64,000 nucleotides of DNA from the NCBI RefSeq assembly GCF_007750855.1, contig NZ_CP036291.1, positions 1,426,001 to 1,490,000 on the forward strand, in the 5' to 3' direction. The notes under the pieces are model-generated. The model searched no databases, was not told where the DNA came from, and worked only from the letters and a program-made list of their open reading frames with translations. The translations under genes and the position numbers were made by a program. How positions within the stretch are numbered: the first letter of the stretch is position 1; every line of letters starts with the position of its first letter. Positions 44,024-55,372 of the stretch are shown here, piece after piece. The stretch comes from Pirellulimonas nuda. Its GTDB lineage: Bacteria; Planctomycetota; Planctomycetia; Pirellulales; Lacipirellulaceae.

Positions 44024-46248
44024 GCGCCGAACCCGTCACACAAAGCGGATCGGCCCACCAGGCGGCGCCCACGGGGCTGCTGGCGTGGGTCGCGTCGGTC
44101 GATCACAAGAAGATCGGCGTGATGTACATCTTGCTCGCCGCGTTGTTCTTGATCGTCGGCGGCCTCGAGGCGGTGCTGATCCGCATCCAGCTCGCGGTCC
44201 CCAACAACACCTTCCTGTCGCCGCAGCTCTTCAACCAGCTCTTCACCATGCACGGCACCACCATGGTGTTCCTGGTGGGGATGCCAGTGTTCACGGGGAT
44301 GTCGAACTACCTGGTGCCGCTGATGATCGGCGCCCGCGACGTCGCGTTCCCCCGGCTCAACGCGATGAGCTTCTGGATGCTGCCGTTCGGCGCCTTCCTG
44401 CTGTACTTCAGCCTGCTGACCGGCTCGGCGCCCGACGCCGGCTGGTTCGCCTACGCCCCGCTCTCGACCAAGCCGTACAACCTGGGCCCGGGGATCGACT
44501 ACTGGATCGTCAGCCTGGTCGTGATGGGGATCGGCTCGATCGGGGGCGCCATCAACATCGTTGCGACGGTGCTCTGCATGCGCGCGCCGGGCATGAGCCT
44601 GCAACGCGTGCCGCTGTTCGTGTGGATCATGCTGATGCAGGCGCTGCTGATTTTGATCACGATCCCGCCGCTTAACTCGGCGTTGGCGCTGCTGTCGATC
44701 GACCGCTGGCTCGACGCGGCGTTCTTCCAGCCCCAGCGCGGCGGGTCGGCCCTGCTGTGGCAGCACTTCTTCTGGATCTTCGGGCACCCGGAGGTGTACG
44801 TCTTCGCGCTGCCGGCGTTCGCGATGATCTCCGAGATCATCCCGGTCTTCTCCCGCAAGCCGATCTACGGCTACGCGTTCGTGGCGGGGTCGTCCACCGT
44901 GATCCTGCTGCTCAGCTACGGCGTCTGGGCGCACCACATGTTCGCCGTGGGGCTGGGGACGGGGGCCAACATCTTCTTCTCCGTGATGACGATGCTCATC
45001 GCGCTGCCGACCGGCGTGAAGATCTTCAACTGGACCGCCACGATGTGGGGGGGCGCCATCCGGCTCACTACCGCGATGCTGTTCGCCATCGCGTTCTTGA
45101 TCCAGTTCGTTATCGGCGGCCTGACCGGCATCATGTTCGCCGCGGTGCCCATCGACTGGCAGATGACCGACACCTACTTCGTGGTGGCGCACTTCCACTA
45201 CGTGCTGGTCGGGGGCGTGGTGTTCGCCGTGTTTGCCGCCGTCTACTACTGGTTCCCCAAGATCACCGGCCGGATGCTCGACGAGCGGCTCGGCAAATGG
45301 CAGTTCTGGCTGTGGGTGGTGGGCTTCAACGGCACGTTCATGATCCAGCACCTGCTGGGCGCCATGGGCATGCCCAGACGCGTGTACACCTACGCAGACA
45401 ACCCCGGCTGGGCCGTAATGAACGGCGTTTCTTCGGCGTCGGTGGTGTTCATGGTGGTCGGCACCGTGGTGCTGGTGTGGAATGTCGTGAAGAGCCTCCG
45501 CAGCGGCGCTACCGCGGGAGACAACCCGTGGGACGCCTTCACGCTGGAGTGGGCCACGACCTCGCCCCCGCCCGAGGAGAACTTCGCCTCGCTGCCCCAG
45601 ATCAAGAGCCGGCGGCCTGTGTGGGACGCCAACTACCCGGAGCACGCCGACTGGAAGTCGTCCGCAACGCCCGAAGACAGGGGGTGGCGGCCCGATCGAT
45701 CGCGCGTGTGCGCCTGGGCGTTCGTGGTATCCGAGGCGGTCTTCTTCCTGCTGCTGTTGGTGAGTTACGTCATCTTCAACACCGGCCCCCACGGCGATGG
45801 GCCCTCCGCCACGTCGGTGCTCAACGTGCCGCGGACGGCTGTCTTCAGCGTCTTCTTGCTGACCAGCAGCCTGACGTTCTTGATCGCCGAGCGGCGCCTG
45901 CGGTACGGCAAGCAGCGGGCGTTTCGCGGCTGGCTGGGGGTGACGATCGTGCTGGGGATCGTCTTCCTGGGGGGCCAGGCCTGGGAGTACTGGGGTTTGC
46001 TCTCGGGCGGCGTGTACGCCAACAGCAACCTGTTCGCCGCCACCTTCTTCACCGTCACCGGCTTCCACGCGTTCCACGTGGCCGCCGGGTTGGTGGCGCT
46101 CGCGATTATGTTCTCGATCGGCAAGGATGCCCGCTTCGCCGCGCGCCAGTCTAGCCCGTTGGGCGCGGTAGGGGTCTATTGGCACTTCGTTGACGTCGTC
46201 TGGATTGCTGTGTTCGCGACCATCTACCTGGGGGTCTTCAAGCCGTGA
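44020..46248 (+). CDS. ctaD: Cytochrome c oxidase subunit I-III fusion
   Basis: The protein has 742 residues. The subunit I part (about 1-560) has the haem a and a3/CuB ligands: TMHGTTMVF, GHPEVYVFALP, the WAHHMF His pair and VVAHFHYVL. The subunit III part (about the last 195) has FVVSEAVFFLLLLVSYVIF, GQAWEYWGL and GFHAFHVAAGLV. It is the catalytic core of a caa3-type oxidase. No ATG lies before the conserved SVDHKKIGVMY, so I take TTG at 44020, which overlaps the coxB stop (TTGA). The fused form is known in some caa3 oxidases. Confidence 0.93.
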   Translation: MSAEPVTQSGSAHQAAPTGLLAWVASVDHKKIGVMYILLAALFLIVGGLEAVLIRIQLAVPNNTFLSPQLFNQLFTMHGTTMVFLVGMPVFTGMSNYLVPLMIGARDVAFPRLNAMSFWMLPFGAFLLYFSLLTGSAPDAGWFAYAPLSTKPYNLGPGIDYWIVSLVVMGIGSIGGAINIVATVLCMRAPGMSLQRVPLFVWIMLMQALLILITIPPLNSALALLSIDRWLDAAFFQPQRGGSALLWQHFFWIFGHPEVYVFALPAFAMISEIIPVFSRKPIYGYAFVAGSSTVILLLSYGVWAHHMFAVGLGTGANIFFSVMTMLIALPTGVKIFNWTATMWGGAIRLTTAMLFAIAFLIQFVIGGLTGIMFAAVPIDWQMTDTYFVVAHFHYVLVGGVVFAVFAAVYYWFPKITGRMLDERLGKWQFWLWVVGFNGTFMIQHLLGAMGMPRRVYTYADNPGWAVMNGVSSASVVFMVVGTVVLVWNVVKSLRSGATAGDNPWDAFTLEWATTSPPPEENFASLPQIKSRRPVWDANYPEHADWKSSATPEDRGWRPDRSRVCAWAFVVSEAVFFLLLLVSYVIFNTGPHGDGPSATSVLNVPRTAVFSVFLLTSSLTFLIAERRLRYGKQRAFRGWLGVTIVLGIVFLGGQAWEYWGLLSGGVYANSNLFAATFFTVTGFHAFHVAAGLVALAIMFSIGKDARFAARQSSPLGAVGVYWHFVDVVWIAVFATIYLGVFKP

Positions 46249-47063
46249 TGAATAGCCCATGGTGGAACTGGACCTCGAGCGTGTGGCTAGTGGTCGCCGC
46301 GATGCTCGCGGCGTACCCGGTGATCGTGCGCGACCGCACCGCTGTGCGGTGGCTCGCGCTGATCGGCGGAGCGGCGGTGCTGGCGTTGGCGTACGTCTCG
46401 CCCGTCGGCGTGCTGGCCGAGGGGTACCTGTTTAGCGCCCACATGGCCCAGCACCTGGTGCTGCTGCTGGTGCTGCCGGTGTGCCTGCTGATGAGCCTGC
46501 CGCGGGGGAGGGCCGCCTCTGGGGGAGACGGTTCCGCGGGCGATCGGACCGCCCGCTTTTTTGCTAGGCCGGGGGTCGGCTGGGCCTGCGGGGTCGGCGC
46601 CATGTGGCTGTGGCACGTGCCGCAGTTGTGCAGCGCGGCGGTCGGCAGCCCCGCGCTGGGTGTGCTGCGAGACGTGTCGCTCGTCGCCGCGGGCCTGGCG
46701 TTCTGGTGGCCCATCTACGCGCCGAGCGACCGCTACCGGCTCCCCCCGCTCACCGGCATCCTCTACCTTTTTTCTGCCTGCTTGGCGTGTACGCTGTTGG
46801 GCGTTTACATCACGTTCGCTACGCTCTCGGTCTGCCCCGCGTTCGCCAGCCCGGTCGACCGCATCGGGGTGCTGGGGTCGCTGTACGACATGGGGATCAC
46901 GCCGGGCGTTGATCAGCACCTGGCGGGCCTGCTGATGTGGGTCCCCCCGTGCGTGCTGTACACCGGCGCCATCGTCGGCCTGTTGAGCCGCTGGTACGCC
47001 GAGACCGAGCAAGAATTTGGCGGCGCAACGGGCGCAGCCAACCAGACCGTAGGAACGCCATGA
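46245..47063 (+). CDS. ctaG: CtaG-type cytochrome c oxidase assembly factor
   Basis: The protein has 272 residues and about seven hydrophobic segments, of the caa3-type CtaG family: FSAHMAQHLVLLLVLPVCLLM and HVPQLCSAAV. In Bacillus subtilis CtaG is needed for forming active caa3 oxidase, probably the CuB/copper step. The ATGA overlap with the upstream gene and the ATGA overlap with the next gene show tight coupling. Confidence 0.85.
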   Translation: MMNSPWWNWTSSVWLVVAAMLAAYPVIVRDRTAVRWLALIGGAAVLALAYVSPVGVLAEGYLFSAHMAQHLVLLLVLPVCLLMSLPRGRAASGGDGSAGDRTARFFARPGVGWACGVGAMWLWHVPQLCSAAVGSPALGVLRDVSLVAAGLAFWWPIYAPSDRYRLPPLTGILYLFSACLACTLLGVYITFATLSVCPAFASPVDRIGVLGSLYDMGITPGVDQHLAGLLMWVPPCVLYTGAIVGLLSRWYAETEQEFGGATGAANQTVGTP

Positions 47064-47296
47064 AGCCCGAGACGACCACGGCAGCTACCACGCTCCCCGA
47101 CCAGGCGCCGCCGGCGCCCACCTTCGCCCCCGTAGCGCTGGCGATGGGGGTCGCGATGACCTTCTGGGGCCTGATGGCGGTGAGCCTGAACATCGGCGCG
47201 TTGTGGTTCATGTCGATCGGGGGCGCCGCGCTCTCGGCGTGGGCGCTGCGGCGCTGGATCGGCGAGATCGTGCTCGCCTGGGAGGGGCGGCCATGA
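47060..47296 (+). CDS. Small membrane protein of the respiratory operon
   Basis: The protein has 78 residues with two hydrophobic segments (FAPVALAMGVAMTFWGLMAVSLNIGALWFMSIGGAALSAWAL). The size and position suggest a subunit IV-like or accessory protein for the oxidase, but no family is recognised. The start and the stop both overlap neighbours by 4 bases (ATGA). Confidence 0.7.
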   Translation: MKPETTTAATTLPDQAPPAPTFAPVALAMGVAMTFWGLMAVSLNIGALWFMSIGGAALSAWALRRWIGEIVLAWEGRP

Positions 47297-47829
47297 ACCA
47301 GACAGCCGGTCCACCCAAGGAGCGCCCCTGTTGCGGCGAAGCCCCAGACCGCCGCGCGTTCCACACCCGGCTTACGCTGGCCCTCTCGGGGGTCATCGGC
47401 GCGCTAATGGTTACGCCCGGGCTGGGGTTTGTGTTGGCGCCGCTGTTCCGGTCACGGGTGCAGAAGTGGCGGAGCGTCGGGAAGCTGGAAGACTTCAAGC
47501 CGGGGGCGACGGTGCTGGTAGAGTTCGAAGACCCGTCCCCCGAGCCCTGGGCAGGGACCACCGCCAAGACGGGCGCGTGGCTGAGGCGCGCCGGGGAGAG
47601 CGAGTTCATCGCGTTCAGCATCAACTGCCGCCACCTGGGCTGCCCCGTCCGCTGGGTCGAAACCGCGAGCCTGTTCATGTGCCCGTGCCACGGCGGCGTC
47701 TACTACAGCAACGGCGACGTAGCCGGCGGCCCGCCGCCGGAGCCGCTGGCCCGCTACCAGGTGCGCGTGCGCGACGGGGTCGTCGAGATCCTCACCGCGG
47801 CCGTGCCGCTTACCACCACGCCGATCTAG
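47293..47829 (+). CDS. Rieske iron-sulfur protein
   Basis: The protein has 178 residues with an N-terminal hydrophobic segment (about 27-50) and the Rieske domain. The cluster ligands are C112-x-H114 in CRHLGC and C130-x-x-H133 in CPCHGG. In high-potential Rieske proteins these read CTHLGC and CPCHGS; Thr is Arg and the Ser that hydrogen-bonds the cluster is Gly here, which would lower the midpoint potential and fits a menaquinol chain (inference). It precedes the cytochrome b gene. Confidence 0.9.
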   Translation: MNQTAGPPKERPCCGEAPDRRAFHTRLTLALSGVIGALMVTPGLGFVLAPLFRSRVQKWRSVGKLEDFKPGATVLVEFEDPSPEPWAGTTAKTGAWLRRAGESEFIAFSINCRHLGCPVRWVETASLFMCPCHGGVYYSNGDVAGGPPPEPLARYQVRVRDGVVEILTAAVPLTTTPI

Positions 47830-47863
47830 GCGGGCGACTAGTTTTTCTGCTGCGAAGAACGGG

Positions 47864-47892
47864 ACCACCCATAGCACGGATTTCACGGATGA
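47864..47892. repeat. Single copy of the ACCACnnATAGCACGGAT repeat arm
   Basis: This stretch (ACCACCCATAGCACGGATTT and continuing) matches the left arm of the inverted repeat at 49544-49682. It is followed by GGCCACGAAAAGGCACGAAA and similar, also a low-complexity repeat-like stretch. It lies after the Rieske stop inside the respiratory operon. Confidence 0.65.
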
Positions 47893-47940
47893 CGATGGCC
47901 ACGAAAAGGCACGAAAACGCACAAAGAAGACGGTAGGGAA

Positions 47941-48021
47941 CCGCCGATCGGCGTAGATGAACGCAGATAGAGAACAATGCTTTGGTGTTCCTAACCGTCG
48001 TTCATCTGCGTCCCTCGGCGG
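47941..48021. repeat. Imperfect 23-base inverted repeat in the Rieske-cytochrome b spacer
   Basis: Arms 47941-47963 and 47999-48021 match at 19 of 23 bases when one is inverted (GATGAACG / CGTTCATC core). The loop is 35 bases. It fills the middle of the 282-base spacer, in which no gene is seen. Confidence 0.65.
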
Positions 48022-48038
48022 GTCAGTTCTCTCTGTTC

Positions 48039-48071
48039 GTCTCCGTGTTCTCTGCGACTCTGTGGTAAACC
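48039..48071. repeat. Dispersed GTCTCCGTGTTCTC element, copy 2
   Basis: GTCTCCGTGTTCTCTGCGAC followed by TCTGTGGTAAACC is closely similar to 29334-29367. It ends 40 bases before the cytochrome b start. Confidence 0.55.
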
Positions 48072-48111
48072 TTTCTCCTGCATCAAGTCGTGCCGACCAA
48101 CCGCGATCGCT

Positions 48112-49536
48112 ATGAAGCAGCGTCGACAACAAGCGTGGGACTGGATCGATAGCCGGATCGGCTATACCGAGTGTTTCCTGCCGTTGCTGACGCACATCGT
48201 GCCGCGCGACGCCCGTTGGTGGTACGTGTTTGGCAGCGCCACGCTGACCGCGTTCTTGGTGCAGGTCGCCTCGGGCGTTTGCCTGGCGATGGCCTACGTG
48301 CCTGCCGGTGACCAGGCGTACGAGAGCCTGAAGTTTATCACCGAGCAGGCGCCGTTTGGCTCGCTGCTGCGGGGCATGCACGCCTACGGCGCCTCGGCGA
48401 TGGTGATGCTGGTGGTGATCCACCTGGCGCAGGTCTACCTGCACGCGGCCTACAAGTACCCGCGCGAGCTGAACTGGATGACCGGCGTGGTGTTGTTCTT
48501 CGCCGTGTTGGGGATGGCCTTCACGGGGCAGTTGTTGCGTTGGGACGCGAACGGCGTGTGGTCGGTGTTCGTGGCGACCGAGATGGCGGCGCGCGCGCCG
48601 CTGGTTGGTCCGTTGATCTCCGATTTCTTGATGGGGGGCGAGACCGTCGGGGGCTCGACCCTGACCCGGTTCTTTGTCTACCACGTCTTCGTGCTGCCGG
48701 GCGTGATCTTTGCGGGGGTGGGGCTGCACCTGTTCCTGCTGTTCCGGCACGGCGTGTCGGAGATGCCCGACGCGGAGCAGCCGGTCGATCCGGCCACCTA
48801 CAAGAGCGAGTACAAGGCCCGGCTCGCCGCCACGGGCGTTCCCTTCTGGCCCGACGCCATCTGGCGAGACGTGGTGTTTAGCGCAGCGGTGGTCGCCACG
48901 ATCGTGGGCTGCGCCGCGGTCTTCGGCCCGCCGGCGCTCGACGCCCCCCCCGACCCGGCCAGCATCAACGCCAACCCGATGCCCGACTGGTACTTCTGGT
49001 GGTACTTCGCGGTGCTGTCGCTCGTGCCCCCTTCGTTTGAGCTGTGGTTCATCCTGGGCGTCCCCGTGGTCGGCTTCTTGGTGCTGTTCTGCTTGCCGCT
49101 GTTCTGCGGCAAGGGGCACCGGGCGCCTAGCAAACGCCCCTGGGCGATAGGGATCGTCGTGGCGTCGCTGGCCGGCTTCGTGGTGCTCACCATCTACGGC
49201 TACCGCGAGCCGTGGTCCCCCGACTTCGGCGTGCCGCTGCTGCCCGAGAGCGTGGTCGGCGTCGACGGGGGCCCCGTCGCCCAAGGCGCGGTCATCGCCC
49301 ACGAGAAGGGCTGCTTGTTCTGCCACGCCGTCGGCGGCCTGGGGGGCCATCGCGGCCCCGATCTCTCCGACATCGGCCGGCAGCTCTCCCGCGACGAGCT
49401 GATCATCCGCATCAACAACGGCGGCTACAACATGCCCGCGTTCGCTGGAAGCATCGATTCCGAGCGGCTCTCGCTGCTGGTGGCGTTCTTGCAGTCGCGT
49501 GACGGGGGAACGCCGGCGCACTCGCCCGGCGAGTGA
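48112..49536 (+). CDS. Cytochrome b (b6-like) with C-terminal cytochrome c domain
   Basis: The protein has 474 residues. The haem b ligands are H90/H104 and H191/H206; the second pair has 14 residues between the His, as in b6 and not bc1 cytochromes. PDWY at 291-294 replaces PEWY at the quinol site, as in menaquinone chains. The haem ci Cys of b6/Bacillus QcrB (YCFGG) is Val39 here (YVFGS). About residues 385-470 form a cytochrome c domain with CLFCH at 401-405. With the Rieske protein it makes a menaquinol-oxidising complex, probably passing electrons directly to the cytochrome c of CoxB. Confidence 0.92.
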   Translation: MKQRRQQAWDWIDSRIGYTECFLPLLTHIVPRDARWWYVFGSATLTAFLVQVASGVCLAMAYVPAGDQAYESLKFITEQAPFGSLLRGMHAYGASAMVMLVVIHLAQVYLHAAYKYPRELNWMTGVVLFFAVLGMAFTGQLLRWDANGVWSVFVATEMAARAPLVGPLISDFLMGGETVGGSTLTRFFVYHVFVLPGVIFAGVGLHLFLLFRHGVSEMPDAEQPVDPATYKSEYKARLAATGVPFWPDAIWRDVVFSAAVVATIVGCAAVFGPPALDAPPDPASINANPMPDWYFWWYFAVLSLVPPSFELWFILGVPVVGFLVLFCLPLFCGKGHRAPSKRPWAIGIVVASLAGFVVLTIYGYREPWSPDFGVPLLPESVVGVDGGPVAQGAVIAHEKGCLFCHAVGGLGGHRGPDLSDIGRQLSRDELIIRINNGGYNMPAFAGSIDSERLSLLVAFLQSRDGGTPAHSPGE

Positions 49537-49543
49537 CGGTAAG

Positions 49544-49682
49544 AACCACGCATAGCACGGATGTCACGGATGAAGCGGCCAGGATTTTTCGAGGCGGAAG
49601 CTGTTAGCCGATGGCTGATACGCTTTTGGTTGGTATCGCTCGGCTGCATGATCAGTCCGTGAAATCTGTGCTATCCGTGGTT
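49544..49682. repeat. Long inverted repeat of the AACCACGGATAGCACAGATT family
   Basis: Arms 49544-49571 and 49655-49682 match at 24 of 28 bases when one is inverted, with an 83-base loop. It fills almost the whole spacer between the cytochrome b stop and the ClC gene. It is the longest member of the family found at 27783-27840 and 47864-47892. Confidence 0.8.
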
Positions 49683-49719
49683 CGACTTATTTTTCTCTAG
49701 GCGGTCCTACTTCCATCCA

Positions 49720-51446
49720 ATGACGATCCAACACGCCAAGTCCGACCCACAGCAGAACCTGCTGGTGATGTGCGTGCTGTCGCTGGCGGTCGGCGCCATC
49801 GGCGGGCTGGGGGCGTGGGTGTTCCGCTTGTTGATCGGCATGTTCCACAACCTCTTCTTCCTCGGCAAGTTCCAGCTCGCCTACGACGCCAACGCACACA
49901 CGCTGGAGAACCCCTGGGGCCCCTGGGTGATCGCGGTCCCGATGATCGGCGCGGTGATCGTCGCTTGGCTTGTCAAAACCTTTGCCCCCGAGGCCAAGGG
50001 GCACGGCGTCCCCGAGGTGATCGACGCCATCCACTACGGACGCGGCAACATCAGGCCGGTGGTCGCGGCGGTGAAGTCGCTGGCCTCTGCGGTGTGCATC
50101 GGCAGCGGCGGGTCGGTCGGCCGAGAAGGGCCCATCATCCAGATCGGCAGCGCGTTTGGGTCGACGCTCGGGCAGATCATGCGTCTCCCCACCCGGCAGC
50201 GGATCACCCTGGTGGCCGCCGGCGCAGCGTCGGGGATCGCGGCTACCTTCAACGCGCCGCTCGGCGGGATCGTCTTTGCGATCGAGCTGCTCTTGATCTC
50301 GGTCAACGTGCGGACGCTGCTGCCCGTGGCGACGGCGACGGTCACCGCCACTTACATCGGCCGGGCGCTGCTGGGCACCCACCCGGCGTTCGACATCGAG
50401 CCGCTCCGCATCACCGATTTCCATCTGGAATCCCCCTGGGGCCTGCTGCTGTTCGTCCCCTTCGGGCTCGTGATGGGCCTGGCGTCGATCGTGTTCGTGA
50501 AGGGGATGTACTGGACCGAGGACCGCTTCGACGCAATGCCGGGGGGCGCGTACACCCGCCACGTGTTCGGGATGACCATCGTGGGGAGCCTGCTGTTTGC
50601 GATGTTCCAGTGGCAGGGCAAGTACTACGTGGCGGGGATCGGCTACGGCACCATCGTAGACGTGCTGTCCGGGGCGCTCACCAATCCCGCCTTCCTGCTG
50701 CTGCTGTGCGCGCTGAAGCTGGTCGCCACGTTCTTGACCCTGGGGTCGGGGGGCTCGGGGGGGATCTTCTCGCCGGCAATGTACGTCGGCGCCACGTTGG
50801 GGGCGGCCTGTGGGCTGGCGATCAAGACGGCGCTGCCGGAGGCGCAGGTCGATACGCTCGCCTTCGCCCTGGCCGGCATGGCCGCCATGATCGGCGCCTC
50901 GACCGGCGCAATGGTGACCGCCGCGGTGATGCTGCACGAGATGACCGACGACAACAACGTGATGCTGCCGGTGATCACGACGATGATCCTGGCCTGCGCC
51001 GTGCGGAAGCACTTCTCGCCCGGAAGCATCTACACCATCAAGCTGCTGCGTCGCGGCCACGTGGTGCCCGAAGGTTTGCAGGCCGCGCTCGACGACGCCA
51101 GGAACGTCTCGCACGTGATGTCCGGCAGCTTCTCGGTGATCGAGGCGGCCTCCCCCCTGACCGCGTCCCCGACGATCGCAACGATCGTTGTCCACGGCGG
51201 CGAGGTCCAACGCTTGGTGGCGCCCGGCGAGGCGCCCGTCAACCGCGGCGCGGAGGCCCCCGGCGACCTCGTGATCTTGGCCCCCGACGAGCCGCTGGTC
51301 GACGCGCTGCGCAAGATGAAACTGGCCAAGACGGCGTGCGCGGTCGTCTCTTCTCGGCCCGATTCTGCGCGCGTCGAGGACGTGCTGGGTGTGCTCTCCG
51401 TGCAGGAGATCAGTTCGTACCGCACCGAGCTAGCGGAGCTGTTTTC

Positions 51447-51450
<4 letters not shown>
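49720..51450 (+). CDS. ClC-family chloride channel/antiporter with C-terminal regulatory domain
   Basis: The protein has 576 residues. The membrane part (about 1-430) has the ClC motifs GSGGSVGREGPIIQIGSAFGS (with the gating Glu), GIAATFNAPLGGIVFAIE and GSGGSGGIFSPAMYVGA. The C-terminal part (about 450-575) has the spacing of a CBS pair or other nucleotide-binding regulator. It exchanges chloride for protons or acts as a channel, and may serve pH or volume control. The stop overlaps the convergent GH15 stop in CTAG. Confidence 0.9.
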
Positions 51451-53797
<2,347 letters not shown>

Positions 53798-53801
<4 letters not shown>

Positions 53802-54580
53802 CCCCCTTGTTCGAAGCTTGGGTAATCTGTCATCCCGCCATCGACGAAAACAGTTGTCCCGGTCACGTAGCCGGCGGCGTCCGAGAGCAGCATCACGGCC
53901 ATCTTGGCGACGTCGTCTACTTCACCGATCCGGTCGAGCGGGATCTTCGACATCAGGTCCTTCATCTGCGCTGGATCGCTCCACACGCTCTTGTTGATCG
54001 GCGTCCGGATGGCCCCCGGCGCCAGGGAGACAACGCGCACCCCGTGCGGCCCCGCTTCTTGGGCCATGGTCTTGGTTAGCATCGACAGCCCCGCCTTGCT
54101 GGCCGTGTAGGCGCTGTACCCGCTCCAGGCGATCTTCTCGTGGACAGAGGTGATGTTCAGCACCACCCCAGACTTCTGCGGGATCATCCGCCGAAGCGCT
54201 TCGCGGCTGCACGAGAACGCTCCGATCAGGTTGATCTCCAGCACGCGGCGCCATTGGTCCGGGTCGCATTCCCAAGAGTCTGCCCGCGGCCCGTCGATCC
54301 CTGCGCAGTTCACCAGCAGGTCGATGCCGCCCCACTGCGAGTCGAGGTGGGCGAACATCGCGGCGACGCCGGCGCTGTCGGTGACGTCTGCCTGGAACGT
54401 CGTCGCCTCACCCCCCGCGGTTTCGATCTGGCCCTTGATGGCGTCGGCGGCTTCCGGGTGCGATCGATAATTGACGGCCACCTTCGCGCCGGCCTTGCCC
54501 AGGGCGAGCGAGATCCCTTCCCCGAGTCCCGAGGAGCCCCCGGTCACCAGCGCGCGTTTACCCGCAAGCTTCAGGTCCAT
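53798..54580 (-). CDS. SDR-family dehydrogenase, glucose 1-dehydrogenase-like
   Basis: The protein has 260 residues and is a classical SDR: TGGSSGLGEG binds the cofactor, NCAG is present, the catalytic Tyr/Lys are in YSAYTASKAG, and the Ser is in NITSVHEK. PGAIRTPIN and the GTTVFVDGGMTDYP end are as in glucose 1-dehydrogenases. Coupled with the GH15 gene by a 4-base overlap, it may oxidise the glucose released by that enzyme; the substrate is inferred from context. Confidence 0.85.
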
Positions 54581-54688
54581 CTCTGCAATCCCTCTGGGTG
54601 AACGGACGCGCAGGGACGCCTGCGGGAACAGGACGATTCTAGGGCGACCCGGCCCGGTACGCGATCACCCCAGCGCCGCCGGCCTCGG

Positions 54689-55288
54689 CTACGGCTCTGC
54701 CCGCAGCGCGTCGTTCGTGTAGTTCCATACGGCCAGCACCGGCGTGTTTGCGTGCTTGTCGTCGAGGCCCAGGGTGCTGATCGACGCCGTATCGAGCAGC
54801 AGGTGCTGCGCCTGCTGCACGCTCCAACCGATCCATCGCACCCCCAACACGCGGCCGAAGTGCCCGTGCGAGAAGATCGCGATATTGCCCTCCAGCCGGC
54901 GGAGCCTCTCGATCACCCGGTCGGCGCGACCGGCAACCTGCGTGGGGCTCTCGCCGCCGCTGCCGCCGTCGCGGAACAGGTTCCACGCCGGCCGCACCGC
55001 GTGGATCTCGCGCGAGGTGAGCCCCTCCTGCTCGCCGTAGTCCCATTCCCGCAGGTCGGCGTCAACCTGGGCCGACGCGACGAGCCCGGCGAGCTCGCAG
55101 GTCTCCCGGGCACGACGGAGGGGGCTGGTGAAGACGTGGGCGAAGCGCACCAGGCAAAGCTGCTCCCCGAGGCGTCGCGCTTGGTCTTCGCCCTGCGTTG
55201 TCAGCGGGATGTCGGAGCTCCCGGTGTGCCGACCGTTGAGCGACCACTCGGTCTGCCCGTGCCGAATCAGGTAGAGGCGTTGCTGCAT
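54689..55288 (-). CDS. Histidine phosphatase (phosphoglycerate mutase-like)
   Basis: The protein has 199 residues with LIRHGQTEWSLNGRHTGSSDIPLT, which contains the catalytic His of the family, and FTSPLRRARETCE. The second His is in FSHGHFGRVLGVRW. It could be a cofactor-independent-like phosphoglycerate mutase homologue or a small-molecule phosphatase such as CobC; sequence alone does not decide. It lies between NDH-2 and the SDR gene on the same strand. Confidence 0.85.
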   Translation of the reverse strand: MQQRLYLIRHGQTEWSLNGRHTGSSDIPLTTQGEDQARRLGEQLCLVRFAHVFTSPLRRARETCELAGLVASAQVDADLREWDYGEQEGLTSREIHAVRPAWNLFRDGGSGGESPTQVAGRADRVIERLRRLEGNIAIFSHGHFGRVLGVRWIGWSVQQAQHLLLDTASISTLGLDDKHANTPVLAVWNYTNDALRAEP

Positions 55289-55372
55289 CGCGGCGCTTTG
55301 GGTCGGGACGTCGTTAGGTGGTGGGAGGAGTCCCGCGATGCGACGGGCCGGCGTCGCACCGCCGCCGGGGGG

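Noticed and set aside
44002-46260. 752-residue open frame antisense to the oxidase subunit I-III gene
   Set aside because: The His/Gln/Arg-rich translation is a typical shadow of a membrane-protein gene in high-GC DNA.
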